This document shows positions 34,392-43,843 of a stretch of 64,000 nt of DNA, in pieces. Origin of the DNA: Peptococcaceae bacterium (GTDB taxonomy: Bacteria; Bacillota; Desulfitobacteriia; Desulfitobacteriales; Syntrophobotulaceae). The stretch lies in contig JAAYUV010000053.1 in assembly GCA_012517475.1 (NCBI GenBank), positions 28,049 through 92,048 of the forward strand, written 5' to 3'. Position 1 is the stretch's first letter. Each line of letters starts with the position of its first letter. The translations under genes and the position numbers were made by a program. Under the pieces are notes generated by a model, which saw only the letters and a list, made by a program, of their open reading frames with translations, searched no databases and was not told the DNA's origin.

Positions 34392-35516
34392 ATGCCTAAC
34401 GTTTTAATCCTATCAGCTTCTACAGGACAAGGACACAATCAAGCCGCAAACTGTCTGAAGAGTGAACTGGAGTCATCGGGATATACTGTCCAAATCGTTG
34501 AACCTCTCAAAGAAGAGGGGCGGGTAATGGATGTCCTGGTTGATGACGGTTATAACATCCTGGCAACCAAATTGCCCAGAATGTACGGCAAATTGTACAA
34601 AATCACGGATCATAAATTTGTAAATAAAGGGGTGGTTACCTTTCTCAATATCACCCTGAGCAATACCGTTTACCAATTAACCAGGGAACACAAACCTGAT
34701 CTGATTTTTACCACCCATCCCCTGCTTGTGAATGTTGTCTCTTTTCTGAAAGCCAGCAGCCGGATTAATCTCCCTCTTATTGCTGTTGTTACAGACTATA
34801 TGGCTCACCGTTTTTATGTGAATAAATATGTTGACGCGTATATCGTAGGATCGACTTATACCAAGGATACCCTTACTGTTAAAGGTGTTCCGGAAAGCAA
34901 GATATTTGCTTATGGCATTCCGATTCGCAGAGAGTTCCGTCAGCCCCGAAAAGAGAATAAGGATAAAGGTTTCACCATGTTGGTGATGGGCGGCAGTATG
35001 GGTATTTCTTATATTAAGAATTGCCTGGAAACGCTCGTTCACAATAACCATAATTTTAGGATTTTTGTGGTTTGCGGCAATAACCAGAAATTAAGAAAAG
35101 AATTAGAAGAAAAATACGCCGGCACTGTCAATGGCAAAGAAATACAAATTTTTGGGTTTACCCGGAATATCCCCGAACTTATGGACCAATCCGATGTGAT
35201 TGTGACCAAACCCGGGGGGCTCACTGTATCGGAAGCAATTAACAAAAATATACCGATCATTATTCCTTTCTTTATTCCGGGGCAGGAAGAAGAAAATACC
35301 GAAATCCTGGTAAAGGCCGGGGTTGCTTTGAGCGTTACAAACATTGTCCAACTGAATGAGGTTGTAAGCCGTCTCTATGAAAATCCTGTTCTTTTGGACG
35401 AAATGCGTTTAAAGGCCCTGGAAATCTCACAAGGATTATCTCCTGATAGTGTAGTTGAACTGTCTGACAGACTGATCTATGGCTATCATCCGGATAGAAT
35501 AACCCAAAACGCCTGA
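34392..35516 (+). CDS. Diacylglycerol glucosyltransferase-like protein (UgtP/MGDG synthase family, GT28)
   Basis: This 374-residue GT-B enzyme begins MPNVLILSASTGQGHNQAA. The SxGxGH loop is typical of MGDG synthase and UgtP. LIFTTHPLLVNVVSFL follows, and the donor-site region is VTKPGGLTVSEAI with PIPGQEEEN-like IIPFFIPGQEEENTEIL. It would add glucose or galactose to diacylglycerol at the inner membrane face, giving a glycolipid or lipoteichoic acid anchor. The start at 34392 follows GGAGGAGG. GalU at 30456 could supply the donor. Confidence 0.85.
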   Translation: MPNVLILSASTGQGHNQAANCLKSELESSGYTVQIVEPLKEEGRVMDVLVDDGYNILATKLPRMYGKLYKITDHKFVNKGVVTFLNITLSNTVYQLTREHKPDLIFTTHPLLVNVVSFLKASSRINLPLIAVVTDYMAHRFYVNKYVDAYIVGSTYTKDTLTVKGVPESKIFAYGIPIRREFRQPRKENKDKGFTMLVMGGSMGISYIKNCLETLVHNNHNFRIFVVCGNNQKLRKELEEKYAGTVNGKEIQIFGFTRNIPELMDQSDVIVTKPGGLTVSEAINKNIPIIIPFFIPGQEEENTEILVKAGVALSVTNIVQLNEVVSRLYENPVLLDEMRLKALEISQGLSPDSVVELSDRLIYGYHPDRITQNA

Positions 35517-35552
35517 TTTAACTTTTATCTTTTTAGATTATCAAACTTTATA

Positions 35553-35589
35553 AAGAGGCTATGCCATCGGGTATAGTTTCTTTTTTTTT
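35553..35589 (+). terminator. Terminator of the glycolipid synthase gene
   Basis: AGAGGCTATGCC and GGTATAGTTTCT form an imperfect stem around ATCG, followed by a run of nine or more T. It lies about 37 bases after the stop at 35516. Confidence 0.72.
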
Positions 35590-35667
35590 GCGGCAACATG
35601 GAATATAATACAGTAGATCGTTTCTGCAGGGTGATTTTAAGATTCTCTAAAGGCAAGTGAAAAACAA

Positions 35668-36918
35668 ATGGTAAAACGAAAGAATATAAACCTCCTTTTT
35701 TTCATCAGCTTACTCTTTTTGTTATCCCTTAACGGGTGCAGCTTTCACCAATCCGCTAATCCCGGCTCCGAAAGTAAAAAAACCGTGGAAAACGGTTCAA
35801 ACGCCTCCCCGGCCTCCCCTGAAACAAAACAGGGTTATGTAGATATCACCGTTGCCGCCGCAGGTGATATTCTGATCCATAATACGCTGTATTATTCCGC
35901 CTATGATCCTGAAACGAAATCCTATGATTTTCGGGATCAGTTTAAATATGTCAAACCCTATTTAGAGAATGCCGACATAACCCTGGCTAATCTCGAAACC
36001 ACTCTGGCAGGCCCGGAAAAAGGTTATTCCAGTTATCCCAAATTTAATACACCCGACACGATCATCGATGCATTAAAAGATACAGGGGTGGATATCGTTA
36101 CGGCTGCCAATAATCATAGAATGGACACAGGTGTCGAAGGCTTTTATCGAACCATCCGTGTTGTCAGGGGCAAGGGTCTGGACATTATCGGAGTCAAGGC
36201 AGATGAAAAAGAAAAAAGCTATGTGATCAAAAATATCAAAGGAGTGAAAATAGCCTTCCTCAATTTTGGGTATGGCTCCCCGCTTCGGGATGGCAGTTTA
36301 AGCATTAATGGCTTAATCTTACCCGTAAATATGAGCGGCCTTATTGATAGCTTTGATCCGAAAAACCTGGAAACATCCGTTACAGCTCTCGAAAGGAAAA
36401 TCAAAGATGCTAAAAATAACGGCGCCGAGCTGATCGTGGTATCTATGCACTGGGGTGACGAATACCACAGAATACCCAATGAATTTCAGAGAAAGCTGGC
36501 ATCCCGTATTGCCTCCCTGGGTGCTAATGCCATTTTCGGAGGGCATCCCCACGTTCTGGAACCTGTAGTATACCTGCCAGGTTCCGGGGAAAGCAAGGTT
36601 CCGGTGTTTTATTCTCTGGGAAATTTCATATCTGACCAGCGAAAAGAAACCGTTGATGATATTTATACAGAACAAGGGATGATTGCCAAGGTAACCTTTC
36701 GTATTGAAAAAAATAAGAATCCACAAATTCTTTTTACCCAGGCCATTCCAACCTGGGTAAACAAGAAAATCGCGGACAGCAGATTTATTTATGAGGTTAT
36801 CCCTGTACAAGAAGCATTAAACAAAAAACAAAAATTCCCTTTGCTGAACACACAAGACCTGGAGCGAATCCGGTTCTGCTCAGATACGGTTGAACAGTTA
36901 ACCTTAGGTATCAAATAA
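35668..36918 (+). CDS. CapA/PgsA-family lipoprotein (metallophosphatase fold)
   Basis: This 416-residue lipoprotein has a lipobox LSLNGC near residues 20-25 and then a Ser/Pro-rich linker. The PGA_cap domain shows AAGDILIHNTL, LANLETTLAG, TAANNHRMDTG, VVSMHWGDEY and FGGHPHVLEP, the metal-binding set of calcineurin-like enzymes. CapA proteins take part in poly-gamma-glutamate capsule anchoring, yet many homologues stand alone with unknown role. No capB or capC is present here. It is followed by a terminator. Confidence 0.85.
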   Translation: MVKRKNINLLFFISLLFLLSLNGCSFHQSANPGSESKKTVENGSNASPASPETKQGYVDITVAAAGDILIHNTLYYSAYDPETKSYDFRDQFKYVKPYLENADITLANLETTLAGPEKGYSSYPKFNTPDTIIDALKDTGVDIVTAANNHRMDTGVEGFYRTIRVVRGKGLDIIGVKADEKEKSYVIKNIKGVKIAFLNFGYGSPLRDGSLSINGLILPVNMSGLIDSFDPKNLETSVTALERKIKDAKNNGAELIVVSMHWGDEYHRIPNEFQRKLASRIASLGANAIFGGHPHVLEPVVYLPGSGESKVPVFYSLGNFISDQRKETVDDIYTEQGMIAKVTFRIEKNKNPQILFTQAIPTWVNKKIADSRFIYEVIPVQEALNKKQKFPLLNTQDLERIRFCSDTVEQLTLGIK

Positions 36919-36925
36919 CAGTAGA

Positions 36926-36952
36926 AAGCAGCAACTTTTTGGGTTGCTGCTT
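36926..36952 (+). terminator. Terminator of the CapA-like gene
   Basis: AAGCAGCAAC (36926-36935) and GTTGCTGCTT (36943-36952) form a perfect 10-bp stem only 7 bases after the stop. The downstream T-run is weak on the plus strand. No gene is seen in the rest of 36953-37091. Confidence 0.6.
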
Positions 36953-37091
36953 AACTATGAAGAGAGGAAACATAGCTCATAAAAATCATTTCTATAGTGT
37001 AGCATATCGTGAATCCCGGAAGTAAAACAAGAGAAAATGGTCCCGATTTAATAGGAATTCAGTCCCAATATACCTGAACTCTACATACAGC

Positions 37092-38501
37092 TTACTGCTC
37101 AATAACTGAATCGAAAATCACCGAGAAAGTTGTCCCCTGCGGACCGGTGTCCACAGTAATATTTGCTTCGTTTCTCTGTGCAATTTCGTAACAGACATAA
37201 AGTCCGAGACCTGTTCCAGCATCTTTCGTGCTAAAAAAGGGAGTCCCTAATTTCTCCAGATTTTCCGGGTCGATACCCTTCCCTTGATCCTTGACGGAGA
37301 GAATGACTTTGCCATTATGGCTGGAGGTGGCAAGCACGACACTGCCATTTTGTCCCATCGATTCCAGGGCGTTGCGTGTTAAGTTTAATATAAGCTGACG
37401 AATTTCATTGCCATTCACATAAAGATCAGGGGTTGTGCGCAAATTGAATTTGATTGTTTTTCCCTGAAATACAGCATCTGCTTCAAGTAATGGCGCCATG
37501 CTGTTGATAATGGTCTTGAGATTATTCCGGCTTCGAATGGTCTCTTTTTTATTTTTACCGATGGTATTGAACTCCTGCAGAATAGAATTGACCCGATCCA
37601 TTTCTTCAATCATGATTTCAAAGTATTCCTTAAACTCCTGTTCTTTGATCTTATTATAGAGGAGCTGAAGGAAACCTTTCACGGTAGTCATCGGATTCCG
37701 GACCTCATGACTGATGACTGATGCCAGTTCGACAATGGTATTAAGCTTATCCAGCTGAGCTATTTCTTTTTCCAGCCTTCTGTGCCGGGTAATGTCACGT
37801 GCAACAGCAGAAGTACCAATTACATTCCCTGAAAGGTCTTTGATTGGCGCCAGCGTAATAAAAACCGCTACAGTCTCGAGATCTTTCTTTTGACGGATGG
37901 TTTCATAACTATATATTTGACCACTGCGGATAATGCTGATAATATTATCAATTTCATCCTCCTGGCCGGGAAAAGCCAGGATATTTATTGTCTGTCCAAT
38001 AATTTCTTCCTTGTTGTAACCAAAAATTTGTTCAGCGGCATTATTCCAGCTGAGAATACGTCCATCGTTATCAATGGCATAGATTGCATCCAATGATGCT
38101 TCTACAATGGAGTTAAGTCTCAGAAGCTTATCCTGATATTCTTTTCTCTCACTGATATCATTACCCACAAAATAATAAAGTTCTCTTTCTGGATCCCGGC
38201 ATACATAACATTCATAATAAATAAAGTTTCCGTCCGGGAGACATAACCTGATTTCGGAAGTAGGACTTATGTCATGATGAAGGGTATCTCTCATCATAGC
38301 CAGGGTATTTTGACGGTCCTCCTGATGAACATAGTCTAAAAACTTCTTGCCAATGATATGCTCTTTGCTTTCACCCAAAAAATTTTCCATAGCCTGATTG
38401 ACCCATTTTATTTCTCCCTGCAAGTCTGTTTGACAGAATAGGTCTTTGGTAAGATAAAGAAACTTGTCAAGATCTATAGCATCATGCTCAGAAAAAGGCA
38501 T
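37092..38501 (-). CDS. Soluble two-PAS sensor histidine kinase
   Basis: This 469-residue protein has no membrane helix. PAS domain 1 spans about residues 10-120 (FCQTDLQGEIKWVNQAMENF). PAS domain 2 spans about 128-250 (IYAIDNDGRILSWNNAAEQIFGY). The HisKA H-box is VISHEVRNPMTTVKGFLQLL, then the N box QLILNLTRNALESM, G1 VKDQGKGID and G2 DAGTGLGLYV. Its form resembles the KinA/KinE kinases that feed the Spo0A phosphorelay, which would be in keeping with an orphan kinase lacking a neighbouring response regulator. AAAGGAG precedes the ATG. Confidence 0.88.
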   Translation of the reverse strand: MPFSEHDAIDLDKFLYLTKDLFCQTDLQGEIKWVNQAMENFLGESKEHIIGKKFLDYVHQEDRQNTLAMMRDTLHHDISPTSEIRLCLPDGNFIYYECYVCRDPERELYYFVGNDISERKEYQDKLLRLNSIVEASLDAIYAIDNDGRILSWNNAAEQIFGYNKEEIIGQTINILAFPGQEDEIDNIISIIRSGQIYSYETIRQKKDLETVAVFITLAPIKDLSGNVIGTSAVARDITRHRRLEKEIAQLDKLNTIVELASVISHEVRNPMTTVKGFLQLLYNKIKEQEFKEYFEIMIEEMDRVNSILQEFNTIGKNKKETIRSRNNLKTIINSMAPLLEADAVFQGKTIKFNLRTTPDLYVNGNEIRQLILNLTRNALESMGQNGSVVLATSSHNGKVILSVKDQGKGIDPENLEKLGTPFFSTKDAGTGLGLYVCYEIAQRNEANITVDTGPQGTTFSVIFDSVIEQ

Positions 38502-38669
38502 AAAAGTCTCCTTTGTTAAACTTCTGTTTCAATTATAATCAAAATATTTAATAAAAAAAAGGTATTTGACTGAACCTATTCGTAAACAGAAGATGTTGGG
38601 GGACCATAAACTATATCAATCATACCATAAAAAACATAGGTCCTACAAACTTTCAAGGAGGCCATTACG

Positions 38670-38759
38670 ATGTACGCTTATCGTTTTAACTATGGCTGGA
38701 GTGCCGGTTTCCTTACCGCTATTTTTTTGATCCTGATTATTCTGGGTGTAATTTTTTAA
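38670..38759 (+). CDS. YjcZ-like small sporulation-associated membrane peptide (29 aa)
   Basis: The peptide is short: an N-terminal MYAYRFNYGWSAGF and a hydrophobic end LTAIFLILIILGVIF. This Gly/Tyr head followed by one membrane segment is the YjcZ family pattern seen in spore formers. A perfect AAGGAGG sits 8 bases before the ATG, and a terminator hairpin follows at 38771. Similar peptides are made in sporulation; the role is unknown. Confidence 0.7.
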   Translation: MYAYRFNYGWSAGFLTAIFLILIILGVIF

Positions 38760-38770
38760 CCCATGCAAAA

Positions 38771-38792
38771 AAGGGTGCTATGGAACACCCTT
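38771..38792. terminator. Terminator between yjcZ-like gene and birA
   Basis: AAGGGTG (38771-38777) and CACCCTT (38786-38792) form a 7-bp stem between convergent genes. A-rich bases lie on the left side, so it probably ends the minus-strand fatty acid operon as well. Confidence 0.55.
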
Positions 38793-38821
38793 GTGTTGTT
38801 AAAATACATGGACAATATGTA

Positions 38822-39631
38822 TCAGGATTGGATTCGAAGCGAAATCTCCCCGGAAATGACGGAGGTTATCCGGCCATTACCCAGCTTGACAATAAGCTCC
38901 CCCCGGGGACCAAGATCCAGGACTTCAGCTTCAGTCTCTGTTCCGTTGTTCATTAACCTTACCTGCCTGCCGATTACAGCAGAATTCTGCCGGCAAATAT
39001 GTAGTGCTTCTCCTAACTCTCCCCCAACTAAAAACTTCTCGTATAGAATCTCAAAATGATTCAAGATATCAGCAATGATTCTTTCCCGCTCATAAACCTT
39101 TCCGGTTTCAATGAGAAATGATGTAGCCAGAGCTTTTAATTCATCAGGAAAATCTTCTGCAGCAAGATTCACATTTAATCCGATTCCCTGGATAACGGAT
39201 TCTATCCTGCCCGCACTGATCTGCATCTCGGTAAGGATTCCTCCGGCCTTTTTTTCCCGGATAAAAATATCATTCGGCCATTTAATCTTGATTTTATCGG
39301 GGAAATACCCCTCTTCCTTCTCCATCGCCTTACACACCGCAGCGGCCCCTACCAATGTCAGCTGTGGTATTGTCTCTGTGGGAAGATCGGGCTTAAGCAA
39401 GAGCGACATCCAGACGCCTTTTCCTTTGGGAGAGTTCCACGCTCTTCCCTGACGGCCTCTTCCTGCAGTTTGCTCTTCACTCAGAATTACGGTCCCTTCG
39501 TTTTCTGCAGCTCTTCTCCTGCATTCATTATTTGTTGAATCAATTGTATCGAGACAGTGGATTTTCCAATCAATCATTTTGTTTTGAAGGTAACCCACAA
39601 TTTTAGTTGGACTAAGCAGGTTCTGTGTCAC
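38822..39631 (-). CDS. birA: Biotin--[acetyl-CoA-carboxylase] ligase, catalytic form without HTH
   Basis: This 269-residue enzyme contains the biotinyl-AMP loop TAGRGRQGRAW and KWPNDIFIREKKAGGILTE, followed by the C-terminal SH3-like domain (EVLDLGPRGELIVKLG). It attaches biotin to AccB. The N-terminus, LSPTKIVGYLQNKMIDWKIH, aligns with the linker that follows the winged-helix domain in Bacillus BirA, so the DNA-binding domain is missing and it should not repress biotin genes. The start is GTG overlapping the accA stop (GTGA). It is the last gene of the fatty acid operon. Confidence 0.88.
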   Translation of the reverse strand: MTQNLLSPTKIVGYLQNKMIDWKIHCLDTIDSTNNECRRRAAENEGTVILSEEQTAGRGRQGRAWNSPKGKGVWMSLLLKPDLPTETIPQLTLVGAAAVCKAMEKEEGYFPDKIKIKWPNDIFIREKKAGGILTEMQISAGRIESVIQGIGLNVNLAAEDFPDELKALATSFLIETGKVYERERIIADILNHFEILYEKFLVGGELGEALHICRQNSAVIGRQVRLMNNGTETEAEVLDLGPRGELIVKLGNGRITSVISGEISLRIQS

Positions 39632-40572
39632 TCCAGATATGCTCCCGTCTTTCTATACTTGGTGTATCTTCTTTCCACCACTTCATTGATCTGCTCTTTC
39701 ATTGCTCCAAACGGCACTTGTAAAAGATTTTCTCTAATTACCGCTGACATCCCGTCAGGATCCTTGTGTGCCCCTCCGGGGGGCTCAGGCAGAACCTTCT
39801 CAATAATCTTCAGGGCCATTAAATCCTGGGCAGTGATCTTCATGATTTGAGCAGCTTCTTTCGCTCTGGAAGAATCTTTCCAGAGAATACTGGCAAATCC
39901 TTCAGGTGAAAGAATAGAAAACACCGAATGTTCCAGCATCCAAATTTCATCGGCAATTGAAAGAGCCAATGCCCCACCGCTGCCCCCCTCGCCTATGACA
40001 ATAGAAATAACCGGAGTACGCAGATCCACCATTTCCATAAGGTTTCTGGCTATCGCTTCACCCTGGCCCCTTTCTTCAGCACCAACCCCCGGATCAGCTC
40101 CAGGCGTATCAATAAAACAAATAACAGGGCGACGAAATTTCTCCGCCTGCTTCATCAGCCGTAATGCTTTACGAAAACCGTCAGGACTGGTCATACCGAA
40201 GTTCCGTTTTACATTCTCTTTGGTGTTTCTTCCTTTCTGCTGGCCGATCACTGTCACAGGCATATTCCCGAGTCGTGCAATACCGCCGACGATGCTCGGG
40301 TCATCACGGAACTTGCGGTCACCATGAAGTTCAATAAATCCGTCAAAAACCTTTTCAATATAATCCAAGGCAGTAGGCCTTTCGATCATCCTGGACAGAA
40401 TCAGTTTATCCATCGGACCCAGGTTAATAACTGCCTCAGATTTCATTTGCTGGAGTTTGTCTTCAAGTACCATGATTTCCGCAGAAAAATCGGCTTTTTT
40501 TTCCTGGGCAAACTTGCGTAAGTCCTCTATTTTCATACTTAATTCAGCAATATCTTTTTCCCGCTCAAGCAT
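39628..40572 (-). CDS. accA: Acetyl-CoA carboxylase carboxyltransferase subunit alpha
   Basis: This 314-residue subunit contains KLILSRMIERPTALDYIEKVF-type text, DRKFRDDPSIVGGIARLG, FIDTPGADPGVGAEERGQGE and the glycine-rich VIGEGGSGGALAL. It pairs with AccD to carry carboxyl from biotin to acetyl-CoA. The ATG at 40572 is taken because GGAG lies 7 bases before it; a GTG two codons earlier lacks spacing. It follows accD by about 50 bases. Confidence 0.93.
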   Translation of the reverse strand: MLEREKDIAELSMKIEDLRKFAQEKKADFSAEIMVLEDKLQQMKSEAVINLGPMDKLILSRMIERPTALDYIEKVFDGFIELHGDRKFRDDPSIVGGIARLGNMPVTVIGQQKGRNTKENVKRNFGMTSPDGFRKALRLMKQAEKFRRPVICFIDTPGADPGVGAEERGQGEAIARNLMEMVDLRTPVISIVIGEGGSGGALALSIADEIWMLEHSVFSILSPEGFASILWKDSSRAKEAAQIMKITAQDLMALKIIEKVLPEPPGGAHKDPDGMSAVIRENLLQVPFGAMKEQINEVVERRYTKYRKTGAYLE

Positions 40573-40622
40573 GGGCACACTCCAAAATTTTTAAATATTT
40601 CGCTGGTAAATGTATTCTCGTA

Positions 40623-41498
40623 TTATGAGTAATGCAGTTTGATCAAACGAGATAAGGTCAGTTTAAGATTATCCCTGGTTACTATCTTATCAATAAATCC
40701 ATGATCAATCAAAAACTCAGCAGTCTGAAATCCCTCGGGAAGCTTCTGTCCAATGGTTTGTTCCCCAACCCGTTTTCCGGCAAACCCAATGAGAGCTCCC
40801 GGTTCCGCAAGGATAATATCTCCAAGCATTGCAAAACTGGCGGTAACGCCTCCGGTAGTCGGGTCGGTGAGAACGGTAACGTAAAGTTCCCCCGCCCTGT
40901 CGTGGCGAGCTGCAGCCGCTGACGTTTTAGCCATTTGCATTAACGAAAGTATTCCTTCCTGCATACGGGCCCCGCCTGATGCGGCAAACACAATGACCGG
41001 TTTGCTTTTAGCCGTTGCAAACTCAAATGCCCTGGTAATCTTCTCCCCAACCACAGACCCCATGCTTCCCATCATAAAATTGCTGTCCATCACGGCAATA
41101 ACAGAATCATTACCATGAATCTTCCCGTAACCGGTAACAACTGCTTCAGCAATGTCTGCTTTTTTGATGGTATCGGCTATTTTTTCTTCATACCCTTCGA
41201 AATCAAGAGGATTAACGGTTTTCAGATCCGTATTGATTTCTTTGAATGTTCCGGTATCCATTATCAAATCGATTCTTTCCCGCGCATTCATCCTGTAATG
41301 ATGTCCACAGGCGGTACAGACCTTATGATTGGCGTTAAAATCTTTATTGTATATCGTTTCCCCGCAGTGCTTGCATTTTATCCAAAGCCCATTGGGTATA
41401 GCCGGAAGGGCATTCTTCTCCTTCTGCGCTTCCTGGAGGTTATTCTGTTGTAAAGTAAGATAGTGTGGTTTTTTGAAAACCTTATTAATCTTAAACAT
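40623..41498 (-). CDS. accD: Acetyl-CoA carboxylase carboxyltransferase subunit beta
   Basis: This 291-residue subunit has an N-terminal zinc ribbon with CKHC and CTAC, then [28 protein letters not shown] and the oxyanion loop [38 protein letters not shown] and [20 protein letters not shown] complete the signature. The start at 41498 is an ATG with a weak site; a GTG at 41507 is possible. It is transcribed between accC and accA. Confidence 0.93.
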   Translation of the reverse strand: MFKINKVFKKPHYLTLQQNNLQEAQKEKNALPAIPNGLWIKCKHCGETIYNKDFNANHKVCTACGHHYRMNARERIDLIMDTGTFKEINTDLKTVNPLDFEGYEEKIADTIKKADIAEAVVTGYGKIHGNDSVIAVMDSNFMMGSMGSVVGEKITRAFEFATAKSKPVIVFAASGGARMQEGILSLMQMAKTSAAAARHDRAGELYVTVLTDPTTGGVTASFAMLGDIILAEPGALIGFAGKRVGEQTIGQKLPEGFQTAEFLIDHGFIDKIVTRDNLKLTLSRLIKLHYS

Positions 41499-41531
41499 TT
41501 GCACCAACCGCTAAAAATAATCTGATAAGAG

Positions 41532-42887
41532 CTAGTCCTTTATTTTTAAATTATACTCCTTTTCGATGAAAGATGTGTTAATTAAGCCATTGATATAATT
41601 ATCATTATTGAGAATCTGAAATAGAAACTCAACATTGTTATCAATTCCTTCAATAATAAATTCGTTCAGCGCCCTGCGCATTTTGTTTAATGCCTCGTTT
41701 CTGTCCCGGCCATACGTAATCAGCTTGGCTATCATAGAGTCATAGGTAGGAGGGATCTCATACCCATGGTACATGGCTGTATCCAATCGGACACCGCTCC
41801 CTCCGGGCCAGAGAAGGATATTCACCTTTCCGGGGGAAGGCCTGAAGCCAAGTGAGGGATTCTCCGCATTGATCCGGCATTCCACGGCATGACCCCTGAT
41901 AACCACGTTTTCTTGTCTCATATCAAGCTTTTGACCGGCAGCGATTTTAATCTGCTCCTGAACAATATCCACTCCTGTCACCAGTTCAGTAACCGGATGC
42001 TCAACTTGAATCCGGGTATTCATCTCCATAAAATAGAAGTTCCCTTTTTTATCTACAAGGAACTCAACTGTCCCCGCATTATTGTAATTCACAGCTTTGG
42101 CTGCCCGAACAGCCGCATCCCCCATCTTCTCTCTGAGTTCGGAAGACAGGAAAGTGGAAGGGGCCTCTTCTATCACCTTTTGATTTCGACGTTGAATGGA
42201 GCAATCCCTCTCTCCCAGGTGAATCACATTTCCATATCGATCAGCCAAAATCTGGAATTCAATATGCCTGGGTTCCTCCAGATATTTCTCGAGGTACATC
42301 GCATCATCGTTAAACGCTGCTTTTGCCTCTGTTTTAGCTGTTTCGTACGCTTTCTTAAGTCCTTCCTCATTTTCTACTATCCTGATCCCTTTGCCGCCGC
42401 CTCCGGCGGAAGCTTTCAGCATAACAGGATAACCAATTGTATCTGCTGCTTTGAGGGCATGTTCGAAATCCGTAAGGACCCCGTCAACTCCGGGAACAAC
42501 AGGAACACCTGCCAAAAGCATCATCTGTCTGGCTTTGGCCTTATTTCCCATCATCTCAATGACTTCGGGATCAGGACCAATAAAGGTAATATTGCATTCC
42601 CTGCACATTTCCGCAAATTTGCTGTTTTCTGCCAGAAAACCAAATCCCGGATGAATCGCTTCTGCCCCGGTTAAAACTGTAGCACTGATAATATTCTCGG
42701 CATTCAGATAGCTGTCTCTGGCCCGGGCAGGCCCGATACAAACAGCTTCATCTGCAAGATCGACATGCAGGGCATGGCGATCAATGTCGGAAAAAACCGC
42801 TACAGTTTGGATACCCATTTCCCGGCAGGCCCTGATAATCCGGACCGCAATCTCTCCCCTATTGGCCACAAGAATTTTATTAAACAC
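41532..42887 (-). CDS. accC: Biotin carboxylase subunit of acetyl-CoA carboxylase
   Basis: This 451-residue ATP-grasp enzyme begins FNKILVANRGEIAVRIIRAC. It contains the ATP loop KASAGGGGKGIRIV, GERDCSIQRRNQKVIEEAPS, FYFMEMNTRIQVEHPVTE and GHAVECRINAE. It carboxylates the biotin of AccB. The start is GTG with AGGTGA upstream. The length is usual for AccC. Confidence 0.95.
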   Translation of the reverse strand: MFNKILVANRGEIAVRIIRACREMGIQTVAVFSDIDRHALHVDLADEAVCIGPARARDSYLNAENIISATVLTGAEAIHPGFGFLAENSKFAEMCRECNITFIGPDPEVIEMMGNKAKARQMMLLAGVPVVPGVDGVLTDFEHALKAADTIGYPVMLKASAGGGGKGIRIVENEEGLKKAYETAKTEAKAAFNDDAMYLEKYLEEPRHIEFQILADRYGNVIHLGERDCSIQRRNQKVIEEAPSTFLSSELREKMGDAAVRAAKAVNYNNAGTVEFLVDKKGNFYFMEMNTRIQVEHPVTELVTGVDIVQEQIKIAAGQKLDMRQENVVIRGHAVECRINAENPSLGFRPSPGKVNILLWPGGSGVRLDTAMYHGYEIPPTYDSMIAKLITYGRDRNEALNKMRRALNEFIIEGIDNNVEFLFQILNNDNYINGLINTSFIEKEYNLKIKD

Positions 42888-42925
42888 AGTTTCACCTACT
42901 TATTCAGTCAATACCCTTCGCTACG

Positions 42926-43354
42926 TCAATCCCCGATAAAAAACATTAGCTCCGCTTCAACAGCTTTCTTGCCGTCTACAGAAGCTACCGCTTTGCCCAC
43001 GCCTGCCGGGCCTTTTGTCTTAATAATCTCCACTTCAAGTTTAAGTACATCTCCCGGAACGACTTTTTTTCTGATTTTCGCCTTATCTATTCCTGTGAAA
43101 TAGGCAATTCGCCCGCGGTATTTTTCCATTTTTAACATAGCTACAGCTCCGGCCTGAGCCAAAGCCTCAATGATTAATACTGCAGGCATAACCGGTTCTT
43201 GAGGAAAATGCCCTTGAAAGAAGTATTCGTTCATAGTTACATTTTTATAGGCTACTGCTCTTTTCCCTTCTTCCAATTCTTCTACCCTATCGATCAGAAG
43301 AAAAGGATACCTGTGGGGAAGAATTTCCTGAATTTCTTTGATTCCCAGTGACAT
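42926..43354 (-). CDS. fabZ: 3-hydroxyacyl-ACP dehydratase
   Basis: This 142-residue hot-dog enzyme has the active-site segment [14 protein letters not shown], with the His, and [25 protein letters not shown], with the Glu. It removes water from 3-hydroxyacyl-ACP in each elongation round. GGAGGT precedes the ATG. It lies between accB and accC, a common order in Clostridia. Confidence 0.94.
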   Translation of the reverse strand: MSLGIKEIQEILPHRYPFLLIDRVEELEEGKRAVAYKNVTMNEYFFQGHFPQEPVMPAVLIIEALAQAGAVAMLKMEKYRGRIAYFTGIDKAKIRKKVVPGDVLKLEVEIIKTKGPAGVGKAVASVDGKKAVEAELMFFIGD

Positions 43355-43377
43355 ACTTACCTCCGTAGGGGTTGTTA

Positions 43378-43842
43378 TTAAGTCCCGCTTACAACGAAGA
43401 GCGGCTGACCGTATTCTACCATCTGTCCGTCCTTAACCAGGACATCAATGATTTGAAGATCATCGTCCGCTTCAATATCATTCATCAGCTTCATTGCTTC
43501 GATAATGCATAAAGTTTGTCCTTTTTTCACTTTCGCACCGGGGCGGACAAACGGCTCCTCCCCGGGAGCCGGAGAACTGTAAAATGTACCGACAATCGGC
43601 GAATTAATAGTTGGATGTTTCTCGGAAGGTTTTGAAGACTCTTCAATGACAGTCTGCCCGGCCGGAGGATTTACAGATGGGGTCTGGCCTCCTGCCCAAA
43701 AACCCGGAACAATATCCTTTGCCACAATTTTTTCCGTTTCTTTTTTCAGGACAATCTTAAAGCCTTCTTGTTCCAGTTCAAATGTTGTCAATTTTGATTT
43801 GTCCACCATTTTGACAAGTTCCTGAATTATTTTTAAATCCAT
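43378..43842 (-). CDS. accB: Biotin carboxyl carrier protein of acetyl-CoA carboxylase
   Basis: This 154-residue carrier has a Pro-rich hinge at residues 50-75 ([15 protein letters not shown]). The biotinyl domain has [16 protein letters not shown] and the biotin site [14 protein letters not shown], whose Lys in AMKLM is modified by BirA. The gene starts one base from the fabF stop, with AGAGGA as binding site inside fabF. Confidence 0.94.
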   Translation of the reverse strand: MDLKIIQELVKMVDKSKLTTFELEQEGFKIVLKKETEKIVAKDIVPGFWAGGQTPSVNPPAGQTVIEESSKPSEKHPTINSPIVGTFYSSPAPGEEPFVRPGAKVKKGQTLCIIEAMKLMNDIEADDDLQIIDVLVKDGQMVEYGQPLFVVSGT

Positions 43843-43843
43843 T

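Noticed and set aside
41889..42674. 261-codon plus-strand open frame
   Set aside because: It is the reverse of the well-conserved accC gene and lacks protein-like composition.
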